A stretch of DNA of 51,612 nucleotides from Paracoccus onchidii. GTDB taxonomy: Bacteria; Pseudomonadota; Alphaproteobacteria; Rhodobacterales; Rhodobacteraceae. The position numbers and the translations under genes were made by a program. Below, piece after piece: positions 32,995 through 41,500 of the stretch. Under the pieces are notes generated by a model. It made no database searches and was not told the DNA's origin. It saw only the letters and a list, made by a program, of their open reading frames with translations. Within the stretch, counting starts at the first letter, position 1; every line of letters begins with the position of its first letter. The stretch covers positions 1 through 51,612 of the forward strand of contig NZ_JAQBIE010000026.1 of NCBI RefSeq assembly GCF_028294535.1, written 5' to 3'.

Positions 32995-34095
32995 ATGAAA
33001 TTCACCGATATCGAGATCCGCGCCTGCCGCCACGAACCAGACCAGCGCTATAGCCTGAAAGACGGAAAGCCGATCGATTTCGAGTTTCTCGCCATGAGGT
33101 TCCAAACCGATGAGGGCCTGAGCGTCGAAACCTTCGGTTTTGCCGGACGCAGTGCATTGGCGATGGGGGCCGTGTCGGCAGAGCTTCTTCGCCCGTTTTT
33201 CATCGGCCGCGATCCGGATTACCGCGAAAAGCACTGGCATGATTACCGACGCTTCAACCGGGCATGGAATTTCACCCCGGCCTATGCCTATGCGCCCTAT
33301 GACATAGCCTGCCATCTGGCTCAGGCCCAGGCGGCCGGCCTGCCGTTGTATAAACATCTGGGTGCGGTGCGCGATGCGGTTCCGATCTATGGGTCCTCGT
33401 TGACGCTTGCGACGCCAGAAGCCTATGCCGAAGAGGCCAAGGCCCTGCAGGCAAAGGGCTGGGCGGCTTACAAGCTGCACCCCCCGGCGGATCTGGAGGT
33501 GGCATTCGAGGCCCATCGCGCCTGCCGCGCGGCCGTCGGCCCGGATTTTCGCCTGATGTCGGATCCCGTCAACAACTTCAACTTTCAGCAAAACCTGCAT
33601 TTCGGCAAGATGCTGGAAGAATTGAATTATTACTGGCTGGAAGAACCGATGTTCGATGAATGCCACGGATCCATGCGGGAACTTACGCGTCAATTGCGCA
33701 TCCCGATCGTGGGCGGCGAAACGGCGGAAAATCACCCCGCAGGCGTCGCCGAACTGGTGGCGACGCGTGCCGTCGATATCGTGCGCGGCGATGCGTCCTG
33801 GTCGGGCGGCATCACCGGCCTGATGAAAACCGCGCATCTGGCTGAAGCGCATGGGATCAACTGCGAGATCCACACCGCGATCTATCATCCGCTGGAATTG
33901 GTGAACCTGCATTGCGCCGCCGCCATCCGCAACAATGAGTTCTTCGAGGTCCTGGTGCCCGAACACCTGTTCGCCATCGGCCTGAAAGACCCGATAGACA
34001 TTCGCGACGGCCAGGCGCATCTGCCCCAGGCCCCCGGCCTTGGCATCGCGCTGGACTGGGACTTTATCGACAATGCGACGCTGAAGGTGTTGTGA
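32995..34095 (+). CDS. Enolase-superfamily sugar acid dehydratase (mandelate racemase/MLE type)
   Basis: From the ATG at 32995, behind AAAGGAG, this is a 366-residue protein with a capping domain and a modified TIM barrel. Barrel-end residues visible are Lys160-x-His162 (AAYKLHPP), metal ligands Asp190 (LMSDPVNNF), Glu216 (YWLEEPMF) and Glu242 (IVGGETAEN), then Asp266 (VRGDASWSGG) and His293 (CEIHTAIYHP). A Lys on one face and a His-Asp dyad on the other is the acid-sugar dehydratase set. Such enzymes turn aldonates (fuconate, rhamnonate, arabinonate-type) into 2-keto-3-deoxy acids. The exact substrate is unresolved. The same operon encodes a second, unrelated dehydratase (UxaA-like). Confidence 0.85.
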   Translation: MKFTDIEIRACRHEPDQRYSLKDGKPIDFEFLAMRFQTDEGLSVETFGFAGRSALAMGAVSAELLRPFFIGRDPDYREKHWHDYRRFNRAWNFTPAYAYAPYDIACHLAQAQAAGLPLYKHLGAVRDAVPIYGSSLTLATPEAYAEEAKALQAKGWAAYKLHPPADLEVAFEAHRACRAAVGPDFRLMSDPVNNFNFQQNLHFGKMLEELNYYWLEEPMFDECHGSMRELTRQLRIPIVGGETAENHPAGVAELVATRAVDIVRGDASWSGGITGLMKTAHLAEAHGINCEIHTAIYHPLELVNLHCAAAIRNNEFFEVLVPEHLFAIGLKDPIDIRDGQAHLPQAPGLGIALDWDFIDNATLKVL

Positions 34096-34964
34096 TGGCC
34101 AGCACCGGCATTCAGGCACGCATGATCAACGAGGAACGCCAGCAACGCTGGCGCCGGTTCGGGATCTATGCCGCACTGACCATCGTGACGATCATCCTGG
34201 TCTTTCCGATCCTGTGGATGATCTCGGTCTCGCTGAAACCGACGACTGAAACCTTTTCTCTGCCGCCCCGGTTGTTGCCCGAAGAATTTCACTGGGGCGG
34301 ATATGCCAAGGTCCTGAGCGATCCCAAGTTCCGGACATTCCTGATCAACAGTTATATCGTCGGGTTGGCCGTGACATTCCTGTCGCTGGTGATTGGCACA
34401 TTGGCGGCCTTTGGCTTCTCGCGGTATCGCTTTTTCGGGGACCGGGTGGCCAAGTTGTTCGTGATCACGACCCAGATGGTGCCGACCATCACGCTGCTGA
34501 TCCCCTATTTCGGTGTGATCGTCTTTCTGGGGCTCTACGATACGCTTTGGGGCCTGATCCTGACATATCTGACCTTTGCCCTGCCCTATTCCATCGTCAT
34601 GATGAACGGCTATCTCGATACCATTCCCAAGGATTTCGACGAGGCCGCCACGATCGACGGCTGTTCACCGCTTGGGGTTCTGGTCCGGGTCTTGCTGCCG
34701 GTGGCGGTGCCGGGGATCATCTCGACCGCAGTCTATACCTTTCTTCTTGCCTGGAACGAGTTCCTGTTCGCGCTGGCGCTGACCCGGTCGATGGAAATGC
34801 GCACGGTGCCGGTGGGCATCTCGATGATGGTGGGAGAATTCGGCCTGAAATGGGATGAGATGATGGCCTTTTCAGTCATCGGATCACTGCCGGTTCTGGT
34901 CCTGTTCATGCTGGTTCAGCGATTTGTTGTCGGCGGGCTGTCCGCAGGCGGCGTCAAGGGTTGA
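34095..34964 (+). CDS. Sugar ABC transporter permease, MalG type
   Basis: This 289-residue protein has six membrane segments, starting IYAALTIVTIILVFPILWMI and SVSLKPTTETFSLPPRLLPE. The EAA loop near NGYLDTIPKDFDEAATIDG is followed by VLVRVLLPVAVPGIISTAV, and the end LVQRFVVGGLSAGGVKG is characteristic of MalG/UgpE/LacG-type CUT1 permeases. The ATG at 34095 shares a base with the stop of the dehydratase gene (TGATG). Gene order here is MalG-type permease, binding protein, MalF-type permease, ATPase; the usual order puts the binding protein first. Confidence 0.9.
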   Translation: MASTGIQARMINEERQQRWRRFGIYAALTIVTIILVFPILWMISVSLKPTTETFSLPPRLLPEEFHWGGYAKVLSDPKFRTFLINSYIVGLAVTFLSLVIGTLAAFGFSRYRFFGDRVAKLFVITTQMVPTITLLIPYFGVIVFLGLYDTLWGLILTYLTFALPYSIVMMNGYLDTIPKDFDEAATIDGCSPLGVLVRVLLPVAVPGIISTAVYTFLLAWNEFLFALALTRSMEMRTVPVGISMMVGEFGLKWDEMMAFSVIGSLPVLVLFMLVQRFVVGGLSAGGVKG

Positions 34965-34976
34965 GGAGCCCGACAA

Positions 34977-34995
34977 CCGGGGCGGGCGGCCCCGG
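34977..34995. other. Short GC hairpin before the sugar-binding-protein gene
   Basis: CCGGGG and CCCCGG form a 6-bp stem around a 7-nt loop in the 54-nt gap before the binding-protein gene. There is no U-tract. It could influence read-through or mark a processing point upstream of the highly translated binding-protein message. Confidence 0.35.
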
Positions 34996-35018
34996 ACACA
35001 ACATGGAGGAGATTACAA

Positions 35019-36266
35019 ATGAACAAGTTTCGTCTGTCCGCATGGACATTCGCAGCCGCAACGGCGCTGACGCCCTTCACCACTCAGGCGGGGCAGATCG
35101 AATGGTTGCAATGGTTCGCCGCCGAAGACACCAGCGGATATTATGACCAGCTGGTCGCGGATTTCGAGGCCGCGCATCCCGATATCACCGTCAAGCTGGT
35201 CACCCAGCCTTTTGGCAAGGTTCGCGAAAGCATCGTCACCGACAACGCCATTGGCGTCGGGTCCGATGTTCTGGGGCTGAATATGCCGTGGACCAAGGAA
35301 TTTCTGGACATCGGCATCCTTGAACCTCTGGACGAATACCTGACCCGCGAAGGCAACAGCTTTGCCGCGGGCGATCTGGTCGAGGCGCCATTGGGCAAGA
35401 TCGAAGGCCATACCTGGATGGTGCCGCTGAATGCCTTTCCCTTCGTGATGCATGTCAACATGGGTTTGGTCCGGCAGGCCGGGTTCGAGGCGCCCCCCAC
35501 CACATGGGAGGAATTTGCCGAACAGGCCAAGGCCATTTCTGCGCTGGAGGATGGCATCTCTGGCATCGGCATGCCGTTTTCCTCGCAGCCGCCATCGAAC
35601 GGGCCGATCCTGACCTTCCTGCCGCTGCTTTATGCAAATGGGGGGCGCATCATGGACGGCAGCACTCCTGATTTTGACAATCCCAAGGTCGTCGAAACAC
35701 TGCAACTGCTCAAGGACATGCAGGATGAGGGTGGCATCGCGCCGGGTGCCGCATCGCGGACCGGTGGCGTCGACCTAGAGGAATTCATCGCCGGTCGCAC
35801 AGGCTTTCTGATTTCACCCGGCGTGCATTCCAGCGCGATTACCGGGCGCAACGCCGAGCTTGACTATACGCTTGTGCGGGTGCCTTCGAATGGCGAACAG
35901 GCCTATCGCGTCCACGGGTGGGAACTGGGGATCTCTGCCAGCAGCGACAACAAGGACGATGCCTGGACGTTCGTGAACTACCTTCTGTCGCCCGAAGTCA
36001 ACGCTCAGGCGGCCCAGGCGGCAAACGCATTGCCCGGAAATCTGAAGGCACTTGATGTCGTGCGCGAGGGGGCGGATCCGACGCTGATCAAGCAGATCGA
36101 CATCCTCGAGGGCGACACCCCGGTAGAGGAAATGCGCCAGTCCCCCAAAGCCGCCGGAAGCTGGGCCGTCATGACGGAAGAGATCCAGGCCATGCTGCGC
36201 GGCGACAAGACACCGGAAGAAACCGCCGCCGCCGTACAGGCGCGCTGGCTTGAACTCGCCCAATAA
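35019..36266 (+). CDS. Sugar ABC transporter periplasmic binding protein (SBP family 1)
   Basis: This 415-residue protein has a signal peptide (MNKFRLSAWTFAAATALTPF, cleavage near TTQA-GQIEW) and family-1 features: IEWLQWFAAEDTSGYYDQLV, ADFEAAHPDITVKLVTQPFG and WMVPLNAFPFVMHVNMGLVR. In the second lobe it has RTGGVDLEEFIAGRTGFLIS. A very strong ribosome site (GGAGGAG) precedes the ATG. It presents a sugar or sugar-like ligand to the flanking MalG- and MalF-type permeases. A strong hairpin follows 8 nt after the stop. Confidence 0.9.
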   Translation: MNKFRLSAWTFAAATALTPFTTQAGQIEWLQWFAAEDTSGYYDQLVADFEAAHPDITVKLVTQPFGKVRESIVTDNAIGVGSDVLGLNMPWTKEFLDIGILEPLDEYLTREGNSFAAGDLVEAPLGKIEGHTWMVPLNAFPFVMHVNMGLVRQAGFEAPPTTWEEFAEQAKAISALEDGISGIGMPFSSQPPSNGPILTFLPLLYANGGRIMDGSTPDFDNPKVVETLQLLKDMQDEGGIAPGAASRTGGVDLEEFIAGRTGFLISPGVHSSAITGRNAELDYTLVRVPSNGEQAYRVHGWELGISASSDNKDDAWTFVNYLLSPEVNAQAAQAANALPGNLKALDVVREGADPTLIKQIDILEGDTPVEEMRQSPKAAGSWAVMTEEIQAMLRGDKTPEETAAAVQARWLELAQ

Positions 36267-36273
36267 AATGCAG

Positions 36274-36304
36274 GGGCCGGGCATCGCCGGTTCTTGCCCG
36301 GCCC
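36274..36304 (+). other. Strong hairpin just after the sugar-binding-protein gene
   Basis: GGGCCGGGC (36274-36282) and GCCCGGCCC (36296-36304) are perfect 9-bp inverted copies around a 13-nt loop, starting 8 nt after the binding-protein stop and ending just before the permease ribosome site. There is no U-tract, so it is more likely a 3' stabiliser or partial attenuator than a terminator. Confidence 0.6.
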
Positions 36305-36326
36305 GATTTCGCAGAAGGACGAACCA

Positions 36327-37214
36327 GTGACCTCAATGTTTCGCCATATGACCACGCGGGGCACGCCTTACCTTTTCCTGTTGCCAGGGTTGGTGATCCT
36401 CGGGGCGCTGTTGTCGGTGCCGCTCTACAAGGTGGTTGAATATTCGTTGTATGACAACGTGATCGTTGAACGCGAACCGACATTCGTGGGCCTCGACAAC
36501 TATGCCAATCTGCTGTCGGATTCCGGCTTCTGGAGCGCCGGCCTCAACACCATCGTGTTTACCGTGGGATCGGTTCTTGGGCATATGGTCGTCGGGATCG
36601 GGCTGGCTCTGCTGGTCAACGCAGATATTGCCCCGCGCGCCCGAACCTTTTTCAGGTCGATGCTGATCCTGCCCTGGATCTTTACCGCCGTTGTCGTCGC
36701 GTTGAACTGGCAATTGCTGCTGAACCCATTCGGGCTGGTGAACTATGTGCTGCAATGGCTGGGCCTGGTATCAGAGCCGCTGGACTGGCTAGGCAATCCC
36801 GATCTGGCCATGTGGTCGCTGCTGCTGATCTCGACCTGGCGTGGGTATCCATTCATCATGGTCAGCTTTCTGTCCGGCCTGCAAACCGTTCCGAAAGAAC
36901 TGTACGAAGCCGCCGAAATCGATGGTGCCGGGTTCTGGCACAAATTCTGGCATGTCACATTGCCCCAGCTGAAGCCGGTCATTTTCGGTGTCGCATTGCT
37001 GGATCTGATCTGGACCTTCCAGCTGTTCCCATTGGTCTGGCTGTCGACGGGCGGCGGCCCCGGTCGCGCGACCGAGGTGCTTTCCACGCTGACCTTCCGG
37101 CTTGGCTTTGTTGATTTCCAGTTTGCGCAAGCCGCCACCGTTGCCGTCTCGATCCTTATCATCTCGGCCGCCTTTACGTTGCTTTACCTGCGCAACGAAG
37201 CGCGCCGCCTGTAA
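36327..37214 (+). CDS. Sugar ABC transporter permease, MalF type (GTG start)
   Basis: Read from the GTG at 36327, preceded by GAAGGA at 8 nt, this is a 295-residue permease. It begins with a short cytoplasmic N-terminus, then GTPYLFLLPGLVILGALLSV and PLYKVVEYSLYDNVIV. The EAA loop is in LQTVPKELYEAAEIDGAGFW, and the end AAFTLLYLRNEARRL is typical of MalF/UgpA-type CUT1 permeases. A later ATG at 36336 is an alternative; an upstream ATG at 36294 falls in the hairpin region and is unlikely. It pairs with the MalG-type permease. Confidence 0.88.
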   Translation: MTSMFRHMTTRGTPYLFLLPGLVILGALLSVPLYKVVEYSLYDNVIVEREPTFVGLDNYANLLSDSGFWSAGLNTIVFTVGSVLGHMVVGIGLALLVNADIAPRARTFFRSMLILPWIFTAVVVALNWQLLLNPFGLVNYVLQWLGLVSEPLDWLGNPDLAMWSLLLISTWRGYPFIMVSFLSGLQTVPKELYEAAEIDGAGFWHKFWHVTLPQLKPVIFGVALLDLIWTFQLFPLVWLSTGGGPGRATEVLSTLTFRLGFVDFQFAQAATVAVSILIISAAFTLLYLRNEARRL

Positions 37215-37228
37215 GACCCGGAGTATTC

Positions 37229-38296
37229 ATGTCACGCATCGAAATCCGAAATCTCGTGAAAATGTATGGCGCCCACAAGGCCCTGCACGGGATCGACATA
37301 TCCATCCAGCCGGGCGAATTCTGCGTCCTTGTCGGCCCGTCGGGCTGTGGCAAGTCGACGACGCTGCGCATGGTGGCCGGACTAGAGACCATCTCGGGCG
37401 GTGAAATCGCCATTGGTGAACGTGTGGTCAACGGCCTGCGCCCCAAGGAACGCGGAATCGCGATGGTGTTTCAGAATTACGCGCTCTACCCGTCCAAGAC
37501 GGTTTACAACAATATGGCGTTCTCGCTGCAATTGTCGCGCATGCCGAGGGACGAGATCGATCGCCGCGTCCGTGAGGTCGCGGAAATCCTGGAACTGACG
37601 CCATTGCTTGACCGCAAACCGGGTGCCTTGTCGGGCGGGCAACGCCAGCGCGTCGCCATGGGCCGCGCGATCGTGCGCGACCCCGAGGTGTTTCTGTTCG
37701 ACGAACCGCTGTCAAATCTGGATGCCAAGCTGCGCGGTCAGATGCGGGCGGAAATCAAACGGCTGCACCAGCGGCTGGAAAACACGATCATCTATGTCAC
37801 CCATGATCAGGTCGAGGCGATGACCCTTGCCGATCGTATCGTCATCATGCGGGACGGGCGCATCGAACAACAAGGCACCCCGGACCAGATCTTTCACGAT
37901 CCCGACACCGTATTTGTCGCGGGTTTCATGGGCAGCCCGCCGATGAATCTGGTCGAATGCATGGTCACCCCAACCGGGCTGAAACTGGGCCAGAACGACA
38001 TCGCCTGTGCCACCCCCAGCAGCCTGCGGGCCGGCGACAGTGTGATCTGTGGTATCCGCCCCGACGACATCCGGCCCTCGGCGGACCTGCCTGCCGGGGC
38101 TTCGATCACCCTGCCGGTCAATCTCATCGAACAGTTGGGAACCGAGAAACTGGTGCATTTCATGGTCGGAGAACACGCCCTGATCGGCAAGACCGGTGGA
38201 CGCACCAGTCTGACCGAAGGTGCGGCGCACCCTTTGTCCTTCGACATGGCGCATGCCTATTTCTTTGATCCCAAAACCGAAAAGCGTATCCGATGA
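37229..38296 (+). CDS. Sugar ABC transporter ATP-binding protein (MalK/UgpC type)
   Basis: This 355-residue ATPase has Walker [20 protein letters not shown]-loop VFQNYALYPSKTVYNN, signature LSGGQRQRVAMGRAIV, Walker B VFLFDEPLSNLDAKLR and H-loop IYVTHDQVEAMTLADR. A C-terminal TOBE/OB regulatory domain (about residues 240-355) begins after FVAGFMGSPPMNLVECMV. It energises the CUT1 permease pair. Its stop overlaps the next gene by 4 nt. Confidence 0.93.
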   Translation: MSRIEIRNLVKMYGAHKALHGIDISIQPGEFCVLVGPSGCGKSTTLRMVAGLETISGGEIAIGERVVNGLRPKERGIAMVFQNYALYPSKTVYNNMAFSLQLSRMPRDEIDRRVREVAEILELTPLLDRKPGALSGGQRQRVAMGRAIVRDPEVFLFDEPLSNLDAKLRGQMRAEIKRLHQRLENTIIYVTHDQVEAMTLADRIVIMRDGRIEQQGTPDQIFHDPDTVFVAGFMGSPPMNLVECMVTPTGLKLGQNDIACATPSSLRAGDSVICGIRPDDIRPSADLPAGASITLPVNLIEQLGTEKLVHFMVGEHALIGKTGGRTSLTEGAAHPLSFDMAHAYFFDPKTEKRIR

Positions 38297-39231
38297 ATCC
38301 GCCCGTGAAACCCGTAGGGCTGGGTTTTGGCCTGTTGGGCACCACGAATGCGGCCCCGATTTCGGATGCCGAGGCCGAACGCATGATGGCCGCCGCCTGG
38401 GACATGGGCATTCGCCGATTTGACACTGCACCTTTATATGGCGGCGGGCTGTCCGAAGAACGGTTGGGCCGGTTGCTGCGGGGGCTGCCCCGCGCGGATT
38501 ACATGCTGTCATCGAAGGTCGGACGGTATCGAGATTACGCTGCGGCTGTTTCCAACCCGATGGACAACCCCGGGGACTGGCGCGACTATTCGCGGGACGC
38601 GACCCTGCGCGCCATCGAAACCAGCCTGTCCCGGCTTGGCACGAACCGGCTGGACATCGCCTTTGTCCACGACTGCGACGACAATATCGACGAGGCATTG
38701 GAAGGCGCTCTGCCCGCATTGGCCGATCTGAAATCGCAAGGCGTGGTCGGGGCCATCGGCTGCGGCAGCAATGTGGCGGCCACGCATCTGGCATTGCTGC
38801 ACCATTCCGATCTGGATGTCTTGATGGTGGCGGGCCGGTTCACCCTGCTTGACCAGACGGCGGCCAAGGATCTGTTTCCCATGTGCCTGTCACGGGGCAT
38901 CGATGTCGAACTGGCCGCGCCATTCAATTCGGGCATTCTGGCCACCGGCGCCGATCACCCCTCTACGCGCTTCGATTACCAGCAACCCGGTGTGGAAATC
39001 CGCGCCCGTGTTCGCAAGATCGAAGCCGCGTGCGCGGCGCAGGGTGTGTCGCTCAAGCGCGCAGCCCTGCATTACAGCGCGGCCCATCCGGCCGTAACGC
39101 GGCTGGTGCTGGGCCTGACGGAACCGACAGGGTTGGCCTCTAACCTAGAGGATCTGAGGCATATCCCCCCTGCGGACCTGTGGCGCAATCTGGACGAGCT
39201 GGGCATCCCGGCCCCGACGAAAGGCATATGA
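38293..39231 (+). CDS. Aldo/keto reductase, probable aldose 1-dehydrogenase (L-fucose/D-threo-aldose type)
   Basis: This 312-residue AKR has the catalytic tetrad Asp44 and Tyr49 (RRFDTAPLYGGGLSEERLG), Lys75 (YMLSSKVGRYR) and His126 (DIAFVHDCDDN). The N-terminus LGFGLLGTTNA and the SEERLG pattern match the D-threo-aldose/L-fucose dehydrogenase branch, which oxidises a free sugar at C1 to a lactone with NAD(P). In this operon a lactonase-like gene follows 1 nt later, so the pair would feed the dehydratase and aldolase encoded upstream. Substrate assignment is by context. Confidence 0.82.
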   Translation: MNPPVKPVGLGFGLLGTTNAAPISDAEAERMMAAAWDMGIRRFDTAPLYGGGLSEERLGRLLRGLPRADYMLSSKVGRYRDYAAAVSNPMDNPGDWRDYSRDATLRAIETSLSRLGTNRLDIAFVHDCDDNIDEALEGALPALADLKSQGVVGAIGCGSNVAATHLALLHHSDLDVLMVAGRFTLLDQTAAKDLFPMCLSRGIDVELAAPFNSGILATGADHPSTRFDYQQPGVEIRARVRKIEAACAAQGVSLKRAALHYSAAHPAVTRLVLGLTEPTGLASNLEDLRHIPPADLWRNLDELGIPAPTKGI

Positions 39232-39232
39232 C

Positions 39233-40078
39233 ATGACCATCCCGGCCGTCGATTCCCATGTTCACATCTGGGACCGAACCCGAGGCGAAACATTCATCGC
39301 GGAACAGCAGTTCCCGGCACTGATCGACAAGGCTTTCATGCCCGAAGATCTTGCCCCGATACTGGCCGCAACCAATGCGGACAGCGCCGTTCTTGTGCAT
39401 GGGCCGGCCACGGTTGAACATGCGATGTACTGCCTTGAACTGTGCCATCGGCATCCGATGTTCCGTTCGGTCATCGGATGGGTCGATCTGCGCGCACGGG
39501 ACTGCGCCGATCAGCTTGCCCGACAGGCCGGCGATCCGGCCTTTCGCGGGGTACGCTTCACCCCCCTGCTTGATCCCGAACCCGCAAAGTATCTGCAAAG
39601 CGATGCCGCACGGGCGACATGCGCCTCGTTGCGCGACCACGGAGCCATTGTCGAAATACTTGCCCCGCCCATCCATGCCGCCGCCGTCGGCGCGCTTGCC
39701 GCGGCCTATCCCGATCTGAATGTCGTGCTGGCGCATTTCGGCCTGCCTGATGAAAACCCGGACAGCTTCCCGGCCTGGCGCGCCACCATGCAACGGCTTG
39801 CGCGTTACCCGAACCTGCATGTCAAACTGTCAGGATTGCCGCTTGCCGGTCACCGCGACCCCGGCCGTGACCAGACCATGACCCGTGACCATCTGAACGT
39901 GATGCTGGACCTGTTTGCCGCCAACCGGTTGCTGTATGCCAGCAACTGGCCTGTCGCAACGGCGATGGCATCCCCGGCGTATTGGCGCGACCTGCTGGAT
40001 CAGGCCCTGCAAGATGCCGGCATCGCCAAGGCCGAAAAGGCGGCGATCTATCGCGACAATGCCGAACGGCTGTATTGA
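39233..40078 (+). CDS. Amidohydrolase-2 family lactonase (fucono/rhamnonolactonase-like)
   Basis: This 281-residue protein has the amidohydrolase_2 start AVDSHVHIWDRT (HxH metal motif at about residues 8-10), FRGVRFTPLLDPEPAKYL, VVLAHFGLPDENPDSFPAWR and LHVKLSGLPLAGHRDPGRD. It ends with RLLYASNWPVATAMASP, where most relatives have a SDWP metal-binding Asp; here the position is Asn. Relatives hydrolyse sugar lactones (L-fuconolactone, L-rhamnono-lactone) or 2-pyrone-4,6-dicarboxylate. Following the aldose dehydrogenase by 1 nt, it most likely opens the sugar lactone. The Asn replacement is a point to verify. Confidence 0.8.
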   Translation: MTIPAVDSHVHIWDRTRGETFIAEQQFPALIDKAFMPEDLAPILAATNADSAVLVHGPATVEHAMYCLELCHRHPMFRSVIGWVDLRARDCADQLARQAGDPAFRGVRFTPLLDPEPAKYLQSDAARATCASLRDHGAIVEILAPPIHAAAVGALAAAYPDLNVVLAHFGLPDENPDSFPAWRATMQRLARYPNLHVKLSGLPLAGHRDPGRDQTMTRDHLNVMLDLFAANRLLYASNWPVATAMASPAYWRDLLDQALQDAGIAKAEKAAIYRDNAERLY

Positions 40079-40215
40079 GATGGTTCCCGCATTCCTCGTG
40101 GCCCAGCCCCGCAACCAGTGATATGCGCAGATCAACCTATTAACGGTTGCCGGAATCGCATTCAGGGTCAATCCTGCCACATCATGGGTCATGCATAACA
40201 TGGGAGGGTGTTTTG

Positions 40216-40692
40216 ATGCGTGTCGCGATTTGCCTATTGATATCGTTTATTTTTCTTCCGACGATTGCTTCGGCGAAAGATTGGATCAGGACGACTCAAC
40301 AAGCTGATCGGGTATTCTATCGGGCTCAGGCCGCAGGGCGTACACTGCAATTGGGATGCTTCAAGGGCAGCACCAGTATCAGTTTCACCTTGCTTGGCGG
40401 CAGCACGCCCCTGTTTCCCGATGACGGGTCCGAGCGCAATCTGATGATCTGGATTCAACATGCCGATGGGCGCATGGCACGCGTTCCAATCGAAGCGGAA
40501 TATCGTGCGGGAGAGGACAACGGCCTGATCGCATCTTTGCAAATGGGGCAGACCGACAAGGAATTCTTTGCCCAAGCCAGTGGTCTGGAGGTCGATGTTC
40601 CGCTGGAAGGCGGCCGCGATCTGTTCAAGACCGGAATGGCCGGGTCCGCAGCCGCATTGGCGGATATCCTGCGCGTCTGTCCCAATGCATGA
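40216..40692 (+). CDS. Hypothetical secreted protein
   Basis: From the ATG at 40216, which follows GGGAGGG at good distance, this 158-residue product has a clear signal peptide (MRVAICLLISFIFLPTIASA, cleaved before KDWIRT). The mature part has two cysteines, LQLGCFKGSTSISFTLLGGS near the middle and ILRVCPNA at the end, which could form a disulfide. No family is recognised. The 5' end is noticeably more AT-rich than the neighbours. It lies alone between the sugar operon and the convergent Anbu cluster. Confidence 0.7.
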   Translation: MRVAICLLISFIFLPTIASAKDWIRTTQQADRVFYRAQAAGRTLQLGCFKGSTSISFTLLGGSTPLFPDDGSERNLMIWIQHADGRMARVPIEAEYRAGEDNGLIASLQMGQTDKEFFAQASGLEVDVPLEGGRDLFKTGMAGSAAALADILRVCPNA

Positions 40693-40747
40693 ACGCCCCG
40701 GTTTCGCATGATTTGCGGACGCGGCGGACCTGATCTTTACCGATCGC

Positions 40748-41491
40748 TCAGGTTGCGGCGCGCAGGCTGAAATCGGGCAGCATGTCCAACGCCTCGCGCA
40801 ATGCATCGCCCCAGCCCTGCGAAACGGCCTGGAAATAGGGATCGGTTGCCTCGATCCGGCCCGTGGCACCGATGCGCAGGCTGTCGGTCCGGTAACAATG
40901 AAAATCAAACGGCGCGCCAACCGTCAGATTGGCCTTGAGCGTTGAATCGAAACTGACAAGCAGCAACTTCATCGCCGCCTCGAAGCTCATGTTCGGGTCA
41001 TAGGCCCGCACAAGGATCGGACGCCCGTATTTCGTCTCACCGATCTGGAAAAACGGGGTGTCAGGCGATGCCTCGATAAAATTCCCCTCGGGATAGATCA
41101 GGAACAGCCGCGGGGGGGAATCGCCAATCTGCCCACCCAGAATCAGCGTCGCGTTAAAGGTGCTGTCGGCGCGCTGTCCGACGTTGGCGTGTTGGGCAAT
41201 GACATCCCGCAGCGTGTCGGCGACCAGCCTGGCAACCTGAAACATCGACGGTGCCCGCAACACGCAGGATTGCCTGTCATCCGGCGATTTGCTGCGTTCG
41301 TCCAGAACGCTTTTGACGGCCTGCGTGGTCGCAAGATTTCCGGCAGCCATCAGCGTGATCATCCGTTCGCCGGGGGCCTCCCAGATCGACATCTTGCGAA
41401 AGGTCGAGATATTGTCGAAGCCACCATTGGTGCGGGTGTCGGACATGAAGACCAGCCCCCCTTCCAGCATCATTCCCACGCAATAGGTCAT
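40748..41491 (-). CDS. Anbu, proteasome-like ring protease
   Basis: This 247-residue Ntn-hydrolase starts MTYCVGMMLEGGLVFMSDTR, where Thr2 is the expected nucleophile after methionine removal. It continues TFRKMSIWEAPGERMITLMA, GNLATTQAVKSVLDE and NATLILGGQIGDSPPRLFLI, the signature layout of Anbu (ancestral beta-subunit, also called proteasome-type protease). Anbu assembles into open helical or ring oligomers; its substrate is unknown. It is the last gene of a four-gene minus-strand operon with a transglutaminase-like protein, an alpha-E protein and an ATP-grasp enzyme, the conserved Anbu neighbourhood. Confidence 0.9.
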   Translation of the reverse strand: MTYCVGMMLEGGLVFMSDTRTNGGFDNISTFRKMSIWEAPGERMITLMAAGNLATTQAVKSVLDERSKSPDDRQSCVLRAPSMFQVARLVADTLRDVIAQHANVGQRADSTFNATLILGGQIGDSPPRLFLIYPEGNFIEASPDTPFFQIGETKYGRPILVRAYDPNMSFEAAMKLLLVSFDSTLKANLTVGAPFDFHCYRTDSLRIGATGRIEATDPYFQAVSQGWGDALREALDMLPDFSLRAAT

Positions 41492-41500
41492 CCGGCGCTC

